Source: Leucothrix pacifica
GTDB taxonomy: Bacteria; Pseudomonadota; Gammaproteobacteria; Thiotrichales; Thiotrichaceae
DNA length: 64,000 bases
Assembly (NCBI RefSeq): GCF_003172875.1
Contig: NZ_QGKM01000004.1
Coordinates: 62,001 to 126,000, forward strand
Reading direction: 5' to 3'
Part shown: piece by piece, positions 31,518 to 43,373 of the stretch
Layout of the letters: the number at the start of each line of letters is the position of its first letter
Position numbering within the stretch: position 1 is the stretch's first letter
The notes under the pieces: model-generated
Told to the model about the DNA's origin: nothing
The model's database searches: none
Seen by the model: the letters and a program-made list of their open reading frames with translations, nothing else
Position numbers and translations under genes: made by a program

Positions 31518-31937
31518 CTACTGATTGTTAGCCATGGACTCAGAGATCTTCCATCCATACGCACAATCAACATCAATGCGCACCTTGAGCAAACCACTGG
31601 TTCCCTCTTCCAGCATCACCTCCAGCGGGCTGCGACGATTAAACCGACGGTGGGGTTTACGCAACCACACTAAACGCATCGGCTCACTAAACGGATAAGT
31701 CGTGCGCAATGCATCAGCAATCCCAATAATGTGGTCAACCCGTTCCCACACACCAACATTCTCCGGAAAAGCCATCATGCCACCGCGGAAGTGTGCGAGA
31801 CTTCGGCTCCGTACAGTGTCTGGTAGATTTAGCATAGACATAACCTGATCACTAGATAATTTCCAGCTATCCAGATAATGCATGACCCCTTTAGTGAGTT
31901 CCTTTTTGTGCTCGTCTGAATACTGATCTACATTCAT
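31518..31937 (-). CDS. MbcA/ParS/Xre antitoxin-like protein (DUF2384)
   Basis: A 139-residue protein. The N-terminal half (SWKLSSDQVMSMLNLPD, then RSRSLAHFRGG) fits a helix-turn-helix. The C-terminal half PMRLVWLRKPHRRFNRRSPL followed by EVMLEEGTSGLLKVR is the DUF2384 toxin-binding pattern of MbcA/ParS antitoxins. No RES-type toxin gene follows; it is preceded, with a 4-bp overlap, by a gene of unknown function. It may be a stand-alone regulator rather than part of a classic toxin-antitoxin pair. Confidence 0.65.
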   Translation of the reverse strand: MNVDQYSDEHKKELTKGVMHYLDSWKLSSDQVMSMLNLPDTVRSRSLAHFRGGMMAFPENVGVWERVDHIIGIADALRTTYPFSEPMRLVWLRKPHRRFNRRSPLEVMLEEGTSGLLKVRIDVDCAYGWKISESMANNQ

Positions 31938-32239
31938 GACTGATCTCCGGAATCTTTTTTAGTCGTAGTCGGGATAAAATTAACCACATTGCTTTTCGTA
32001 GGCTCATCGATGAATTGCGGACGCTCTTTGGCAGTGAGCTTTAACTCATCCATAATTTCGCGCTCACGCGCAGCGATCAGGCCAAAGCACATGCGCACAT
32101 CTTCAATGGTGGACGGTTGTAACGGTGTACGAAGTGCAGCGTCAGAAGGTGTCACGTCTTTAACGACTTGCGCCAAGGTTTTGCGTAGGACCGCTAAAAT
32201 CCGCTTTTCTTTTTCCAGACTGGTCTGACTTTCCGACAT
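31934..32239 (-). CDS. Hypothetical protein coupled to the DUF2384 gene
   Basis: About 101 residues from the ATG at 32239, chosen because GGAG lies 7 nt upstream; another ATG at 32263 is possible. The sequence is charged and mostly helical (KEKRILAVLRKTLAQVVKDV, then EDVRMCFGLIAAREREIMDE) with a Lys-rich tail. No membrane segment or catalytic motif is seen. The stop overlaps the start of the DUF2384 gene by ATGA. I do not recognise a named family. Confidence 0.6.
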   Translation of the reverse strand: MSESQTSLEKEKRILAVLRKTLAQVVKDVTPSDAALRTPLQPSTIEDVRMCFGLIAAREREIMDELKLTAKERPQFIDEPTKSNVVNFIPTTTKKDSGDQS

Positions 32240-32384
32240 TGATTCACTCCGCTGTATGCCCATTAATTACACCCAGGGCGGTAAGGAATACAACATAATA
32301 ACCATTTCAAGATAAGCCAGCTATATCCCCTTATCCATAAGCGCATATGACGAATTTACGCACGTAAGGCATAAGTAACTAAAC

Positions 32385-33806
32385 TTAGCACTCCGTAATA
32401 TTTACCGGTAGCTCCAATACATTGATCGCCAAGCCACCACGCGCAGTTTCTTTGTATTTGCGGCGCATGTCACGGCCCGTTTCACGCATAGTGATAATGA
32501 CTTTATCCAAGGAAACAAAGTGCGTTCCATCGCCACGTAACGCCATGCGTGATGCAGTAATTGCTTTCATGGACGCCATGGCATTGCGCTCAATACACGG
32601 CACTTGAACCAAACCACCAATAGGATCACAAGTTAGTCCCAGATTATGTTCCATGCCAATTTCTGCGGCATTTTCTACTTGTGCAGGTGTGCCACCTAAC
32701 ACCTCAGTCAGTGCGCCTGCCGCCATCGAACACGCAGAACCCACCTCACCCTGACAACCGACTTCTGCCCCACTGATCGAGGCATTTTCCTTAAACAAGA
32801 TTCCAATTGCGGCTGCAGTTAATAAGAACCGGACCACCTTATCGTTGCTCCATCCCGGACTGTTATGGTCCAAATGAAAACGGGTATAGTAATGCAATAC
32901 CGCGGGAATTATGCCTGCAGCACCATTCGTCGGTGCAGTCACGACCCGTCCACCCGCTGCATTCTCCTCATTGACCGCCAAAGCATAGAGCGTCACCCAG
33001 TCGGTTGCAGAGAGTGGATCAACCATTACCATTTCCATGCGTTCACGTAGTTGACGATGCAAATCAGGTGCGCGTCGCTTTACCTTCAAACCACCCGGCA
33101 AAATGCCGTCATTCTGACAACCAGCCACCACGCACTCCTGCATGACTTGCCAGATCTGTAGTAGCCCCTCCCTGACTTTATCCTCAGTTTGCCGAACACA
33201 CTCGTTTGCCAGCATGATATCGCTGATTGATAAACCATTGCTTTCGCATAGGGCCAATAGCTCAGCACCGGTCTTGAAGGGGTAAGGCACGATGGTATTG
33301 TCTTCTACAATTTGAGCACTGCCACCTGCTGCTGCATCCTGATCTACAATAAATCCACCACCAACGGAGTAATAACAGCGCTTCAGTAAGCTTTCCCCGT
33401 CCGCATCCAATGCTTCAAAACATAAACCATTAGGGTGATATGGCAGGCTTTTTTTACGATACAACAGGAGATCTTCGTCTTCGTTAAATGTAATTTCGTG
33501 GCTACCGCCCAATAACAGGCAATTCTCAGTACGCATACGATTCAATCGATCAGACATCGAGGCAATGTCCACCGCCTCGGCAGTTTCGCCCTCTAATCCC
33601 ATCAAAACCGCTTTTGGAGAACCATGCCCTTTACCCGTGGCGCCAAGAGAACCAAATAGCTCAGACTTGACCCGCGCCACCCGATTCATCAGGCCCGATG
33701 TGGCGAGCGAGTCGACAAATAAATTGGCGGCTCGCATTGGCCCAACCGTATGAGAACTCGATGGCCCGATGCCAATTGAAAACAAATCGAATACGCTGAT
33801 GGTCAT
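32385..33806 (-). CDS. sdaA: L-serine ammonia-lyase, iron-sulfur, single chain
   Basis: A 473-residue cytoplasmic enzyme that deaminates L-serine to pyruvate and ammonia with a [4Fe-4S] cluster. The N-terminal [20 protein letters not shown] is diagnostic. Cluster-type cysteines appear in [25 protein letters not shown] and near the C-terminus. Length is normal (about 455-475). Divergent from a LysR gene 136 bp away that may control it. Confidence 0.94.
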   Translation of the reverse strand: MTISVFDLFSIGIGPSSSHTVGPMRAANLFVDSLATSGLMNRVARVKSELFGSLGATGKGHGSPKAVLMGLEGETAEAVDIASMSDRLNRMRTENCLLLGGSHEITFNEDEDLLLYRKKSLPYHPNGLCFEALDADGESLLKRCYYSVGGGFIVDQDAAAGGSAQIVEDNTIVPYPFKTGAELLALCESNGLSISDIMLANECVRQTEDKVREGLLQIWQVMQECVVAGCQNDGILPGGLKVKRRAPDLHRQLRERMEMVMVDPLSATDWVTLYALAVNEENAAGGRVVTAPTNGAAGIIPAVLHYYTRFHLDHNSPGWSNDKVVRFLLTAAAIGILFKENASISGAEVGCQGEVGSACSMAAGALTEVLGGTPAQVENAAEIGMEHNLGLTCDPIGGLVQVPCIERNAMASMKAITASRMALRGDGTHFVSLDKVIITMRETGRDMRRKYKETARGGLAINVLELPVNITEC

Positions 33807-33942
33807 TGGCTTTTTCCCGCTAAAGTGAGTGTTTATTAGATTATCGTTAGCGTGATGTTATGACCCAAGATTGCATTTGTTAAATGAATAGTTAAAATGA
33901 AATTATTAATATTATAAATAAATTTAGTTTAGCTAACTTTTA

Positions 33943-34815
33943 ATGAATGTAAGCTTTAAAAATCTCCCCATTGATCTGCTGCGAACCTTTGTCACGGTGA
34001 CTGAACTCAACAATATCAGCCGTGCCGGTGAAATGTTGGGACGCTCACAGCCCGCTATCAGTCTTCAGATAAAACGGCTGGAATCGATTGTGAATGAGAG
34101 TTTGTTTAAGCGCACCCAAGGACACCGCTTTGAGCTGACGGCTTCAGGCCAGGTACTGTTTGATTATGCGCAGCGGATTCTGGTACTAAACGATGAGGCT
34201 ATGAATTATTTTGCCAAGCCAACCATTCGCGACAGTATTCGTCTGGGTATTCCCAATGAATTTGCTTCAACCCTCTTGCCAAAAATCATCGGGCGTTTTG
34301 CAAAAATCTACCCCGGAGTGCGTTTGGAGGTCACTTCAGACCTAAGTAAAAATTTAGCGCCTCAGTTTCTGAACAAACAGTTCGATGTATTGCTCAGCCT
34401 GAGTGATGACGAAAATCTGATTAGTCCACACAGTCGCATAATCAAACAAGACAAACTGGTCTGGGTGAGTAAGCAAGATTCCGAGGCACACCTGAAACAG
34501 ACCATCCCCTTAGTGGTTGCACCGGAGGGCTGTCTATATCGACGCCGTATGCTGCAACGACTCAGCCGCATCAATCAGCCATGGAGCATTGTCTACACCA
34601 TACCGGGCTTAACGGGAATTCAGGTGGCAATTGCTGAGGGACTGGGCGTAACAGCACTGGCGAAAAGTACCGTACCGGAGTCCTTAGATATCATTCAGGA
34701 GTCAGAGCAATTCCCGGACCTGGGCGAGGTAACCATCAGCCTGATCCGGGAAGTCGATAGCCGCAGCGAAGCCATTGATCTGCTGGCTGAATACATCAAA
34801 ACGAGTTTGATCTAA
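33943..34815 (+). CDS. LysR-family transcriptional regulator
   Basis: 290 residues: an N-terminal winged helix (PIDLLRTFVTVTELNNISRA, then GEMLGRSQPAISLQIKRLE at about residues 8-48) and a C-terminal periplasmic-binding-protein-like effector domain. It faces away from sdaA across an AT-rich gap, the usual layout for a LysR regulator and its target, so control of serine deamination is a reasonable guess. No clear Shine-Dalgarno precedes the ATG. Confidence 0.88.
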   Translation: MNVSFKNLPIDLLRTFVTVTELNNISRAGEMLGRSQPAISLQIKRLESIVNESLFKRTQGHRFELTASGQVLFDYAQRILVLNDEAMNYFAKPTIRDSIRLGIPNEFASTLLPKIIGRFAKIYPGVRLEVTSDLSKNLAPQFLNKQFDVLLSLSDDENLISPHSRIIKQDKLVWVSKQDSEAHLKQTIPLVVAPEGCLYRRRMLQRLSRINQPWSIVYTIPGLTGIQVAIAEGLGVTALAKSTVPESLDIIQESEQFPDLGEVTISLIREVDSRSEAIDLLAEYIKTSLI

Positions 34816-34857
34816 ACCGGAATGCTCTACACGAAACAAACTAGTAATAGATAAGCC

Positions 34858-35814
34858 TTAGCGCAGCTCGTCACTCTCACGAATCGGTGCGGGTGCAGCA
34901 GAGACCATACGACTGTTTCTGGAGTTAAGGTTAGGCTGGATCTTAGACACAATCGCCTCTCGCCACACAATCAACACACCCGAGAATATGGTCACCAAAG
35001 AACCAATAACCACCCACTGATCAATCGATTCATTAAAGAAAAACAGCCCAAAAATTACCGCCCAAATCATCTGACTGTACTGCATCGGTGCAATAAATGC
35101 GGCATTGGCCGAACGATAGGCGAACAGAATTAACAGCTGTCCAATCTGTCCAAATACGCCAATCAGGAACATCACACCCAGATCCTGTAGCGGCATAGGT
35201 TTGTACACGAATGGCAGTACACAGCCGGTGACGATAATACTGGTGAGGATGGGATACAAAATAAGGGTTGCCGCGTTTTCACTGGAACCGACCTTACGGG
35301 CAATAATCGCCGCCCCACCACTACTACACGCCGCCAGAAACCCAAACAAGTGACCAATGGACAGTGTTTCAACCGACGGCCTGAGTACAATGATCACTCC
35401 CAGCAAGCCAACCAGAATGGCAAACCAGCGAAATAGATGTACTTTCTCACCAAGATAATAAATCGCCAGAATAGAGATAATAATCGGTGCCATAAAGATC
35501 AGTACATAGACCTCCACCATTGGCAGCATGGAAAACGCCAGAAATGCGGAGCATAAGCTGCCAACCATCAGGCAGGATCTAAAAATAACCAGTTTTGGGT
35601 TTACCGCTTTAATTGAACCGGGGTTTGAATCCACCACCCGCGCCAGTGAAAACGGCACATATCCGAACAACATGGCAAAGAAAATCGTCTGGAATACCGA
35701 ATACTCACTCAGCGATTTCAACAAGGCATCGTGTGTGGAAAACACAGCAAAACCGGCAAGCGCCAACAACGGGCCTTTCACTACAGACGTCGTAGCGGCA
35801 TTTGAATCAGTCAT
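34858..35814 (-). CDS. EamA/DMT-family transporter
   Basis: 318 residues with about ten hydrophobic helices in two EamA repeats; the second repeat includes IAPMQYSQMIWAVIFGLFFF and a C-terminal IGSLVTIFSGVLIVWRE. The substrate is unknown; family members export amino acids or metabolites. It lies 37 bp after tadA on the same strand. Confidence 0.85.
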   Translation of the reverse strand: MTDSNAATTSVVKGPLLALAGFAVFSTHDALLKSLSEYSVFQTIFFAMLFGYVPFSLARVVDSNPGSIKAVNPKLVIFRSCLMVGSLCSAFLAFSMLPMVEVYVLIFMAPIIISILAIYYLGEKVHLFRWFAILVGLLGVIIVLRPSVETLSIGHLFGFLAACSSGGAAIIARKVGSSENAATLILYPILTSIIVTGCVLPFVYKPMPLQDLGVMFLIGVFGQIGQLLILFAYRSANAAFIAPMQYSQMIWAVIFGLFFFNESIDQWVVIGSLVTIFSGVLIVWREAIVSKIQPNLNSRNSRMVSAAPAPIRESDELR

Positions 35815-35851
35815 AAATATTCTCAGAAAATAAGCGCGATTTGCTTATTGA

Positions 35852-38016
<2,165 letters not shown>

Positions 38017-38029
38017 CTAGGGAGTCCAA

Positions 38030-39490
38030 TTAGCTGTGGTAGTTAGGGGCTTCTTTTGTGATGGTGACATCGTGAGCGTGTGATTCTTTCATACCGGCAC
38101 CGGTGATTCTGACAAATTCCGTCTTGGTGCGCATTTCATCCAGATTGGCACAGCCGACATAGCCCATGCTGGCACGAATACCACCATTGATTTGGTGAAT
38201 GATATTAGACATTGGCCCTTTGTGACCAACCATGCCCTCAATGCCTTCCGGTACTAGTTTATCCACGGCATTCTCAGATTCCTGGAAATAACGATCACTA
38301 GAGCCTTTCGCCATCGCGCCCAATGAGCCCATACCACGGTAAGACTTGTATGAACGCCCCTGATAAAGAATCACTTCACCCGGTGCTTCATCCGTTCCCG
38401 CCAACATGCTGCCCAACATGACACAATGCGCACCAGCAGCCAGTGCTTTAGCCACATCACCCGAGTAACGAATTCCACCGTCTGCAATTAACGGAACACC
38501 TGTGCCTTCTAACGCTTTTGCAACATTCATCACGGCTGTAATTTGTGGCACACCAACACCCGCGACAACGCGTGTGGTACAGATAGACCCCGGACCAATA
38601 CCAACCTTCACACCATCAGCGCCAGCTTCAACCAGAGACAATGCCGCCGCACCGGTCGCGATATTGCCACCAATGACTTGTACTTGCGGGTAATGCTTCT
38701 TAACCCAGCTAATGCGATCCAGTACACCTTGTGAGTGACCATGTGCAGTATCAACCGTTAATACATCCACACCGGCTTCAACCAAGGCTGCAACACGATC
38801 TTCTGTGCCATGACCGACACCAACAGCCGCACCAACACGTAAGCTTCCGCTTTCATCTTTACAGGCATTTGGGAAGTCGCTGGATTTTTGAATGTCTTTT
38901 ACTGTGATCAAACCACGCAGCTTAAAGGAATCATCGACTACCAGAATCTTTTCGATACGGTTTTGGTGCAGCAAACGCAACACTTCTTCACGCTCTGTGC
39001 CTTCTTTAACCGTGATCAGCTTGTCCTTTGCCGTCATGATTTCACTAACTGGCTGGTCGTGATTGGTTTCAAAACGCAGATCACGACTGGTAACAATACC
39101 CACCAGATCATTATCACCGGCAATCACTGGTACACCAGAAATGCGACGTTTTGCCGTTAATTCAATAACCTCACGCACCGAGGTATCCGCAGTCACGGTG
39201 TACGGATCTTTGATGATGCCGCTTTCAAACTTCTTTACATTGCGGACAGCGCGGGCTTGCGCTTCGATCGACATATTTTTATGAACCATGCCTAAGCCAC
39301 CCTCTTGCGCCAAAGCTATTGCAAGCTTGGCCTCGGTAACTGTATCCATCGCGGCGGATAACATAGGGATGTTCATGCGAATTTCACGCGTCAATTGAGT
39401 GCTGAGACTAACCTCAGCGGGGAGCACTGTTGAGTGAGCCGGGACAAGTAGCACATCGTCAAAAGTGAGTGCTTCTTCAAGGATTCGCAT
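38030..39490 (-). CDS. guaB: IMP dehydrogenase
   Basis: 486 residues, full length, converting IMP to XMP with NAD. A TIM barrel is split by a CBS pair (about 95-205). The catalytic Cys lies in GPGSICTTR (about 300) and the flap in [21 protein letters not shown] strong GGAGG precedes the ATG. It forms an operon with guaA and tadA. Confidence 0.97.
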   Translation of the reverse strand: MRILEEALTFDDVLLVPAHSTVLPAEVSLSTQLTREIRMNIPMLSAAMDTVTEAKLAIALAQEGGLGMVHKNMSIEAQARAVRNVKKFESGIIKDPYTVTADTSVREVIELTAKRRISGVPVIAGDNDLVGIVTSRDLRFETNHDQPVSEIMTAKDKLITVKEGTEREEVLRLLHQNRIEKILVVDDSFKLRGLITVKDIQKSSDFPNACKDESGSLRVGAAVGVGHGTEDRVAALVEAGVDVLTVDTAHGHSQGVLDRISWVKKHYPQVQVIGGNIATGAAALSLVEAGADGVKVGIGPGSICTTRVVAGVGVPQITAVMNVAKALEGTGVPLIADGGIRYSGDVAKALAAGAHCVMLGSMLAGTDEAPGEVILYQGRSYKSYRGMGSLGAMAKGSSDRYFQESENAVDKLVPEGIEGMVGHKGPMSNIIHQINGGIRASMGYVGCANLDEMRTKTEFVRITGAGMKESHAHDVTITKEAPNYHS

Positions 39491-39623
39491 AAGACCTCCA
39501 AGGTACTTGGGAGCGGGTATTTCCTAAAATAAGCGCCTCATTATAACCATTGACCTGTACGGGGTAAACTGCTATCAATAGATCGACACACACAATAATG
39601 ACATTCGTATACTGGAGGAAAGA

Positions 39624-39899
39624 ATGAAACTTAACTGTGTAATTGCTGGATTGGTTCTGAGCGTTGCCTCAGCTAGTGCATCAGCCGCTACTTTTAAAGA
39701 AGCAGAAGCCGCTGTCATGGCCGCAAGAGATGCTGGTTTCCCTTGGACAACCACATTAAGCTTGTTGAGAAAGGCTAAAAAAGCTCATGACAACAACGAC
39801 CAGAAAAATTTAGATAAATTCATCGCAAATATTATGAAAGAAACCAAAGAAGCGATGTTTCAGGCTGAGCAAGCGAAAAAGGCTGGCCCACGTTTCTAA
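39624..39899 (+). CDS. Small secreted protein resembling SoxXA-binding protein (SoxK)
   Basis: 91 residues with a clear signal peptide (MKLNCVIAGLVLSVASASAS, cleavage near ASA). The mature part is a helical Ala/Lys-rich domain with GFPWTTTLSLLRKAKKAHDN and an end QAEQAKKAGPRF. This pattern resembles the small SoxXA-binding proteins of sulfur oxidisers. No sox genes are in the window, so the call is tentative. GAGGA precedes the ATG and a terminator follows. Confidence 0.55.
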   Translation: MKLNCVIAGLVLSVASASASAATFKEAEAAVMAARDAGFPWTTTLSLLRKAKKAHDNNDQKNLDKFIANIMKETKEAMFQAEQAKKAGPRF

Positions 39900-39925
39900 T
39901 AGGCTAAGCTTATATTGATACCAGA

Positions 39926-39951
39926 AGCCGAGTTTTTTGCTCGGCTTTTTT
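39926..39951 (+). terminator. Intrinsic terminator after the SoxK-like gene
   Basis: A 7-bp stem AGCCGAG/CTCGGCT with a T-rich loop is followed by six T. It lies 27 bp after the stop codon. Confidence 0.88.
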
Positions 39952-39981
39952 AATGACTGAACTAATTACGGAGATATCAGC

Positions 39982-41328
39982 ATTTTAAACGAACACCGCA
40001 CAGTGCTAGGCGTTTCAGAGCTCAATGCAGAAGTCGCTTTAATGCTCTCACAAAGCTTTGGATTAGTTTGGCTTGAGGGTGAGATCTCCAATTTCTCACG
40101 CCCTGCTTCCGGCCATTTCTACTTTTCTTTAAAAGATCAAAAAGCACAGGTGCGCTGTGCAATGTTTCGTAACCGGAATATGGCCTTACGGTTAAAGCCA
40201 GCCAACGGTATGAAAGTCATGGTGCGCGCCAGAGTTGGTTTGTATGAACCTCGCGGCGAGTTCCAGATTATCGTTGAGCATATGGAAGAAGCGGGTGCCG
40301 GTGAATTACAGCGTCAGTTCGAGGAACTCAAAGCCAGCTTAGCGGCGAGTGGTCTGTTTGATGCGGATCGTAAAAAAACGCTTCCAAAACTACCAAGCGC
40401 GATTGGCGTGATCACCTCACCAAGTGGTGCTGCAATTCGTGACATTCTTCAGGTACTGGAACGACGTGCGCCACAAATACCCGTCTATATCTACCCGGTT
40501 GCTGTACAGGGTAAAGCTGCTGCCAAAGAAATTGAATCAGCGATTATCAGAGCCAATACTGACAAACGCTGTGACCTGCTGATTGTAGGCCGAGGTGGAG
40601 GCTCCATTGAAGATCTCTGGTCATTTAACGAACGCAATGTGGCGATGGCGATTCATGACTCTGCGTTACCTATTATTAGTGCGGTCGGTCATGAAGTGGA
40701 TGTGACGATTGCAGATTTTGTGGCAGATGTTCGCGCTGCGACGCCATCGGTCGCTGCTGAGCTTGCGGCTCCTGATATGCAAGAGCTTCGTCAAACCACC
40801 GCATTACAACGTCACCGTCTTGTGCGTAGTATGGAACGATTTGTAAGCCAGCGATATCAAGCGCTACAGCTTTCACAACAACGCCTTGAAAACCAAAAAC
40901 CTGCTTACCACTTACAACAGCAAAAACAGCGCTTGGATGAAGTATCTATGCGCGGCGTTCGGGCAATGAATCTTTATCTGGAACGGCAGAACGTCAAGCT
41001 GAAACAGCTGGAGGCTAAGTTACAATCCAATGCGCCGGCATTTCGTCTGGAGAGACAGAAGCAACGTCACAGCCAGCTGGATTCAAGGCTTAATCAAGTG
41101 ATGAAGCAGATACTGGAACGTGAATCCGGGAAATTTTCGGTACTGGCTTCCCGGTTGAATGGTGTAAGTCCACTGAATACATTGCAGCGGGGCTATAGCA
41201 TTACTCAGGATGCGGAGAGTGGTGAGGTATTGCAGAGTACGCGGCAGATTAGTGTTGGACAACAGGTAAAGGTGCGGCTGCAGGATGGGAGTATTGAGGC
41301 GGATGTTACTACTGTCAATAACGAGTAA
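39982..41328 (+). CDS. xseA: Exodeoxyribonuclease VII large subunit, possible ATT start
   Basis: About 448 residues. XseA with XseB degrades single-stranded DNA. The N-terminal OB fold has LGVSELNAEVALMLSQSFG and VWLEGEISNFSRP; the catalytic region has GVITSPSGAAIRDI, RGGGSIEDLWSFNE and GHEVDVTIADFVADVRA; a long coiled coil follows (about 270-390). Start choice: the GTG at 40003 has no Shine-Dalgarno, while GGAG at 39970 sits 8 nt before an in-frame ATT at 39982 and no ATG exists upstream before the stop at 39958. An ATT start is therefore suggested, not proven. Confidence 0.9.
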   Translation: MLNEHRTVLGVSELNAEVALMLSQSFGLVWLEGEISNFSRPASGHFYFSLKDQKAQVRCAMFRNRNMALRLKPANGMKVMVRARVGLYEPRGEFQIIVEHMEEAGAGELQRQFEELKASLAASGLFDADRKKTLPKLPSAIGVITSPSGAAIRDILQVLERRAPQIPVYIYPVAVQGKAAAKEIESAIIRANTDKRCDLLIVGRGGGSIEDLWSFNERNVAMAIHDSALPIISAVGHEVDVTIADFVADVRAATPSVAAELAAPDMQELRQTTALQRHRLVRSMERFVSQRYQALQLSQQRLENQKPAYHLQQQKQRLDEVSMRGVRAMNLYLERQNVKLKQLEAKLQSNAPAFRLERQKQRHSQLDSRLNQVMKQILERESGKFSVLASRLNGVSPLNTLQRGYSITQDAESGEVLQSTRQISVGQQVKVRLQDGSIEADVTTVNNE

Positions 41329-41873
41329 TCAGGGTTTGGTGGTTAACTTCTTGCAATGTGCCCGGAGTTTCTTTACCGCCCAGTCATAATGACTCGGCAT
41401 GGAAGATATGCAATAGCTGCCTAGTGATGTTGAACCAGTCCAATTAAAATACTTTTTGGTAAATAATGCTTCATCAGAAAAAGCCCTCACAATTGCTAAC
41501 GACTCCTCATGACTTTTTAGCAGCAGGTCCTTAGCATCCTGAAGTTCGGTATGTTGGTGTTTATTCCAAAATTCCATATTCAATTCGCCATAAGTCTTCC
41601 AAGTATATCGCTTGGGCAGAAAGCTCGCAGCAGTACCTGAAACGTTGGCCTTAATCCAAGTAATCAATAGCTGATGCCACTCATACAGATGGATCAACAC
41701 ATCTCTGAGGTTCTTATCCCGAGACCAGTGTAATTCTTTTTTTTCGCATCGTTTGAGAAATCAAAGTCTGTCTTAAGCGCTTGAGCGGACATTGAATCAA
41801 TCAACTTCCAAAGCTTGTCAAAGTTAACTTGCGCTTGCTCAAGCAGTTCATTTTTAGACTTAGGTCTGGCCAC
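41329..41873 (-). pseudogene. ClbS/DfsB-family four-helix protein, frameshifted in an A8 run
   Basis: The downstream part (VLIHLYEWHQLLITWIKANV through MPSHYDWAVKKLR) matches ClbS/DfsB (DUF1706-like) proteins but lacks the N-terminus. That part is in another frame, starting at GTG 41873 with AGGA 8 nt upstream: VARPKSKNELLEQAQVNFDK, then LWKLIDSM and KTDFDFSND. The frames would join if the run of eight A (plus-strand T at 41737-41744) had nine. Possible causes are a real frameshift, a sequencing error in the homopolymer, or slippage. Family members such as ClbS protect against genotoxins; the function here is unknown. Confidence 0.75.
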
Positions 41874-41885
41874 TTCTTACGTCCT

Positions 41886-41907
41886 CTTGATCACGCTATT
41901 GATCAAG
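41886..41907. promoter_or_regulatory. Inverted repeat between the ClbS-like gene and the lactate dehydrogenase
   Basis: CTTGATC and GATCAAG form 7-bp arms around 8 nt. It lies in the divergent intergenic region, an operator-like position; the regulator is unknown. Confidence 0.35.
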
Positions 41908-42036
41908 TTATAGTGTGATGATAACGAGAATAGATGCCCATGCTACTCGGTATTTTCAACAAGAAGCAAACCAAGTTTGATCTTAATCGATGAATTTGAT
42001 AGAAACACACTCCCATCAAGCCAAAGAGACACCCAA

Positions 42037-43200
42037 ATGTCAGTCATCACAAACATTGCCGACCTCAAGCGCCTTCATAAGAAACGCACTCCAAAAATGT
42101 TTTACGACTACTGCGAAAGCGGCTCTTGGACAGAGCAAACCTTCCGTGAAAATGTCTCTGACTTTGAGAAAATTCGCTTGAGACAACGCATCGCGGTCGA
42201 TATGACTGGCCGTACCACAGCATCAAAAATGGTAGGTCAGGATGTCGCGATGCCGGTGGCGCTTGCCCCAGTTGGCCTAACAGGTATGCAACGTGCGGAT
42301 GGAGAGATTAAAGCAGCCATTGCTGCGGCTAAATTCGGTGTTCCGTTTACGCTTTCCACTATGTCTATCTGTTCGATCGAGGATGTGGCGGAGCATTCGG
42401 ATACTCCTTTTTGGTTTCAGGTTTACACCCTTAAAGACGATGATTTTATGCGTCGTTTAATGGATCGGGCCAAAGATGCTAACTGTTCTGCCTTGGTGAT
42501 TACACTTGATCTGCAAATTATGGGACAACGTCATAAAGATCTTAAAAATGGCTTATCTGCACCACCGAAATTAACCCCCGCCTCGATTGCCAATATGATG
42601 ACGAAAGCGCAATGGGGACTAGAAATGCTAGGCACCAAACGTCGTTTCTTTGGCAATATAGTGGGGCACGCCGCAGGAGTAACTGATCCGGCCTCGCTGA
42701 CTTCATGGACAGCGGAAGCATTTGATCCCTCATTAGACTGGGAACGCATCGCGCAACTACGTCGCATGTGGGATGGCCCAGTGATTCTGAAAGGCATTTT
42801 AGATGCTGAGGATGCCAAAATGGCAGCGAATGTAGGCGCAGATGCCATTGTAGTCTCTAATCACGGTGGCCGACAACTTGATGGAGCCTTATCATCGATT
42901 CGTATGCTACCGCAAATCATGGATGCAGTTGGCGATAAAATTGAAGTGCATCTTGATAGTGGGATTCGCTCTGGCCAGGACGTCTTGAAAGCACTCGCAC
43001 TGGGTGCAACCGGCACCTATATCGGACGTGCATTTGTGCATGGTTTGGGGGCAGATGGCGAGCGTGGCGTAACCAAAGCGTTGGAAGTGATTCATAAAGA
43101 ACTGGATACCACGATGGCGTTGTGCGGCAGGCGCTCAGCTGCTGATTTAGACGCTGATGTATTGCTAGTGCCTAAAGATTTTTATGGCGATTGGGCTTAA
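42037..43200 (+). CDS. lldD: FMN-dependent L-lactate dehydrogenase / alpha-hydroxy-acid oxidase
   Basis: 387 residues from the ATG at 42037 (MSVITNIADLKRLHKKRTPK); the frame is open upstream but the family begins here. FMN barrel signatures: APVGLTGMQRADGEIKAA, PFTLSTMSICSIEDVA, the active-site His/Arg in VVSNHGGRQLDGA, and DSGIRSGQDVLKALALGA. It oxidises L-lactate to pyruvate at the membrane. The TakP-like TRAP system in this window could supply substrate (inference). Confidence 0.9.
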   Translation: MSVITNIADLKRLHKKRTPKMFYDYCESGSWTEQTFRENVSDFEKIRLRQRIAVDMTGRTTASKMVGQDVAMPVALAPVGLTGMQRADGEIKAAIAAAKFGVPFTLSTMSICSIEDVAEHSDTPFWFQVYTLKDDDFMRRLMDRAKDANCSALVITLDLQIMGQRHKDLKNGLSAPPKLTPASIANMMTKAQWGLEMLGTKRRFFGNIVGHAAGVTDPASLTSWTAEAFDPSLDWERIAQLRRMWDGPVILKGILDAEDAKMAANVGADAIVVSNHGGRQLDGALSSIRMLPQIMDAVGDKIEVHLDSGIRSGQDVLKALALGATGTYIGRAFVHGLGADGERGVTKALEVIHKELDTTMALCGRRSAADLDADVLLVPKDFYGDWA

Positions 43201-43373
43201 CTCCATCCACTGATAACCTCAGACTTCACCAGAAATATTCAAGTGGACAGCAAGAAGCCACCGATAACTCATCACTCAGTCAAAAAAATACTCCCACTAA
43301 TCGCATAACTATTTCACTTTTTCATGTAAGTGATTAAATCACCGTACATCATTAAAATAATATTGGTCGTACT

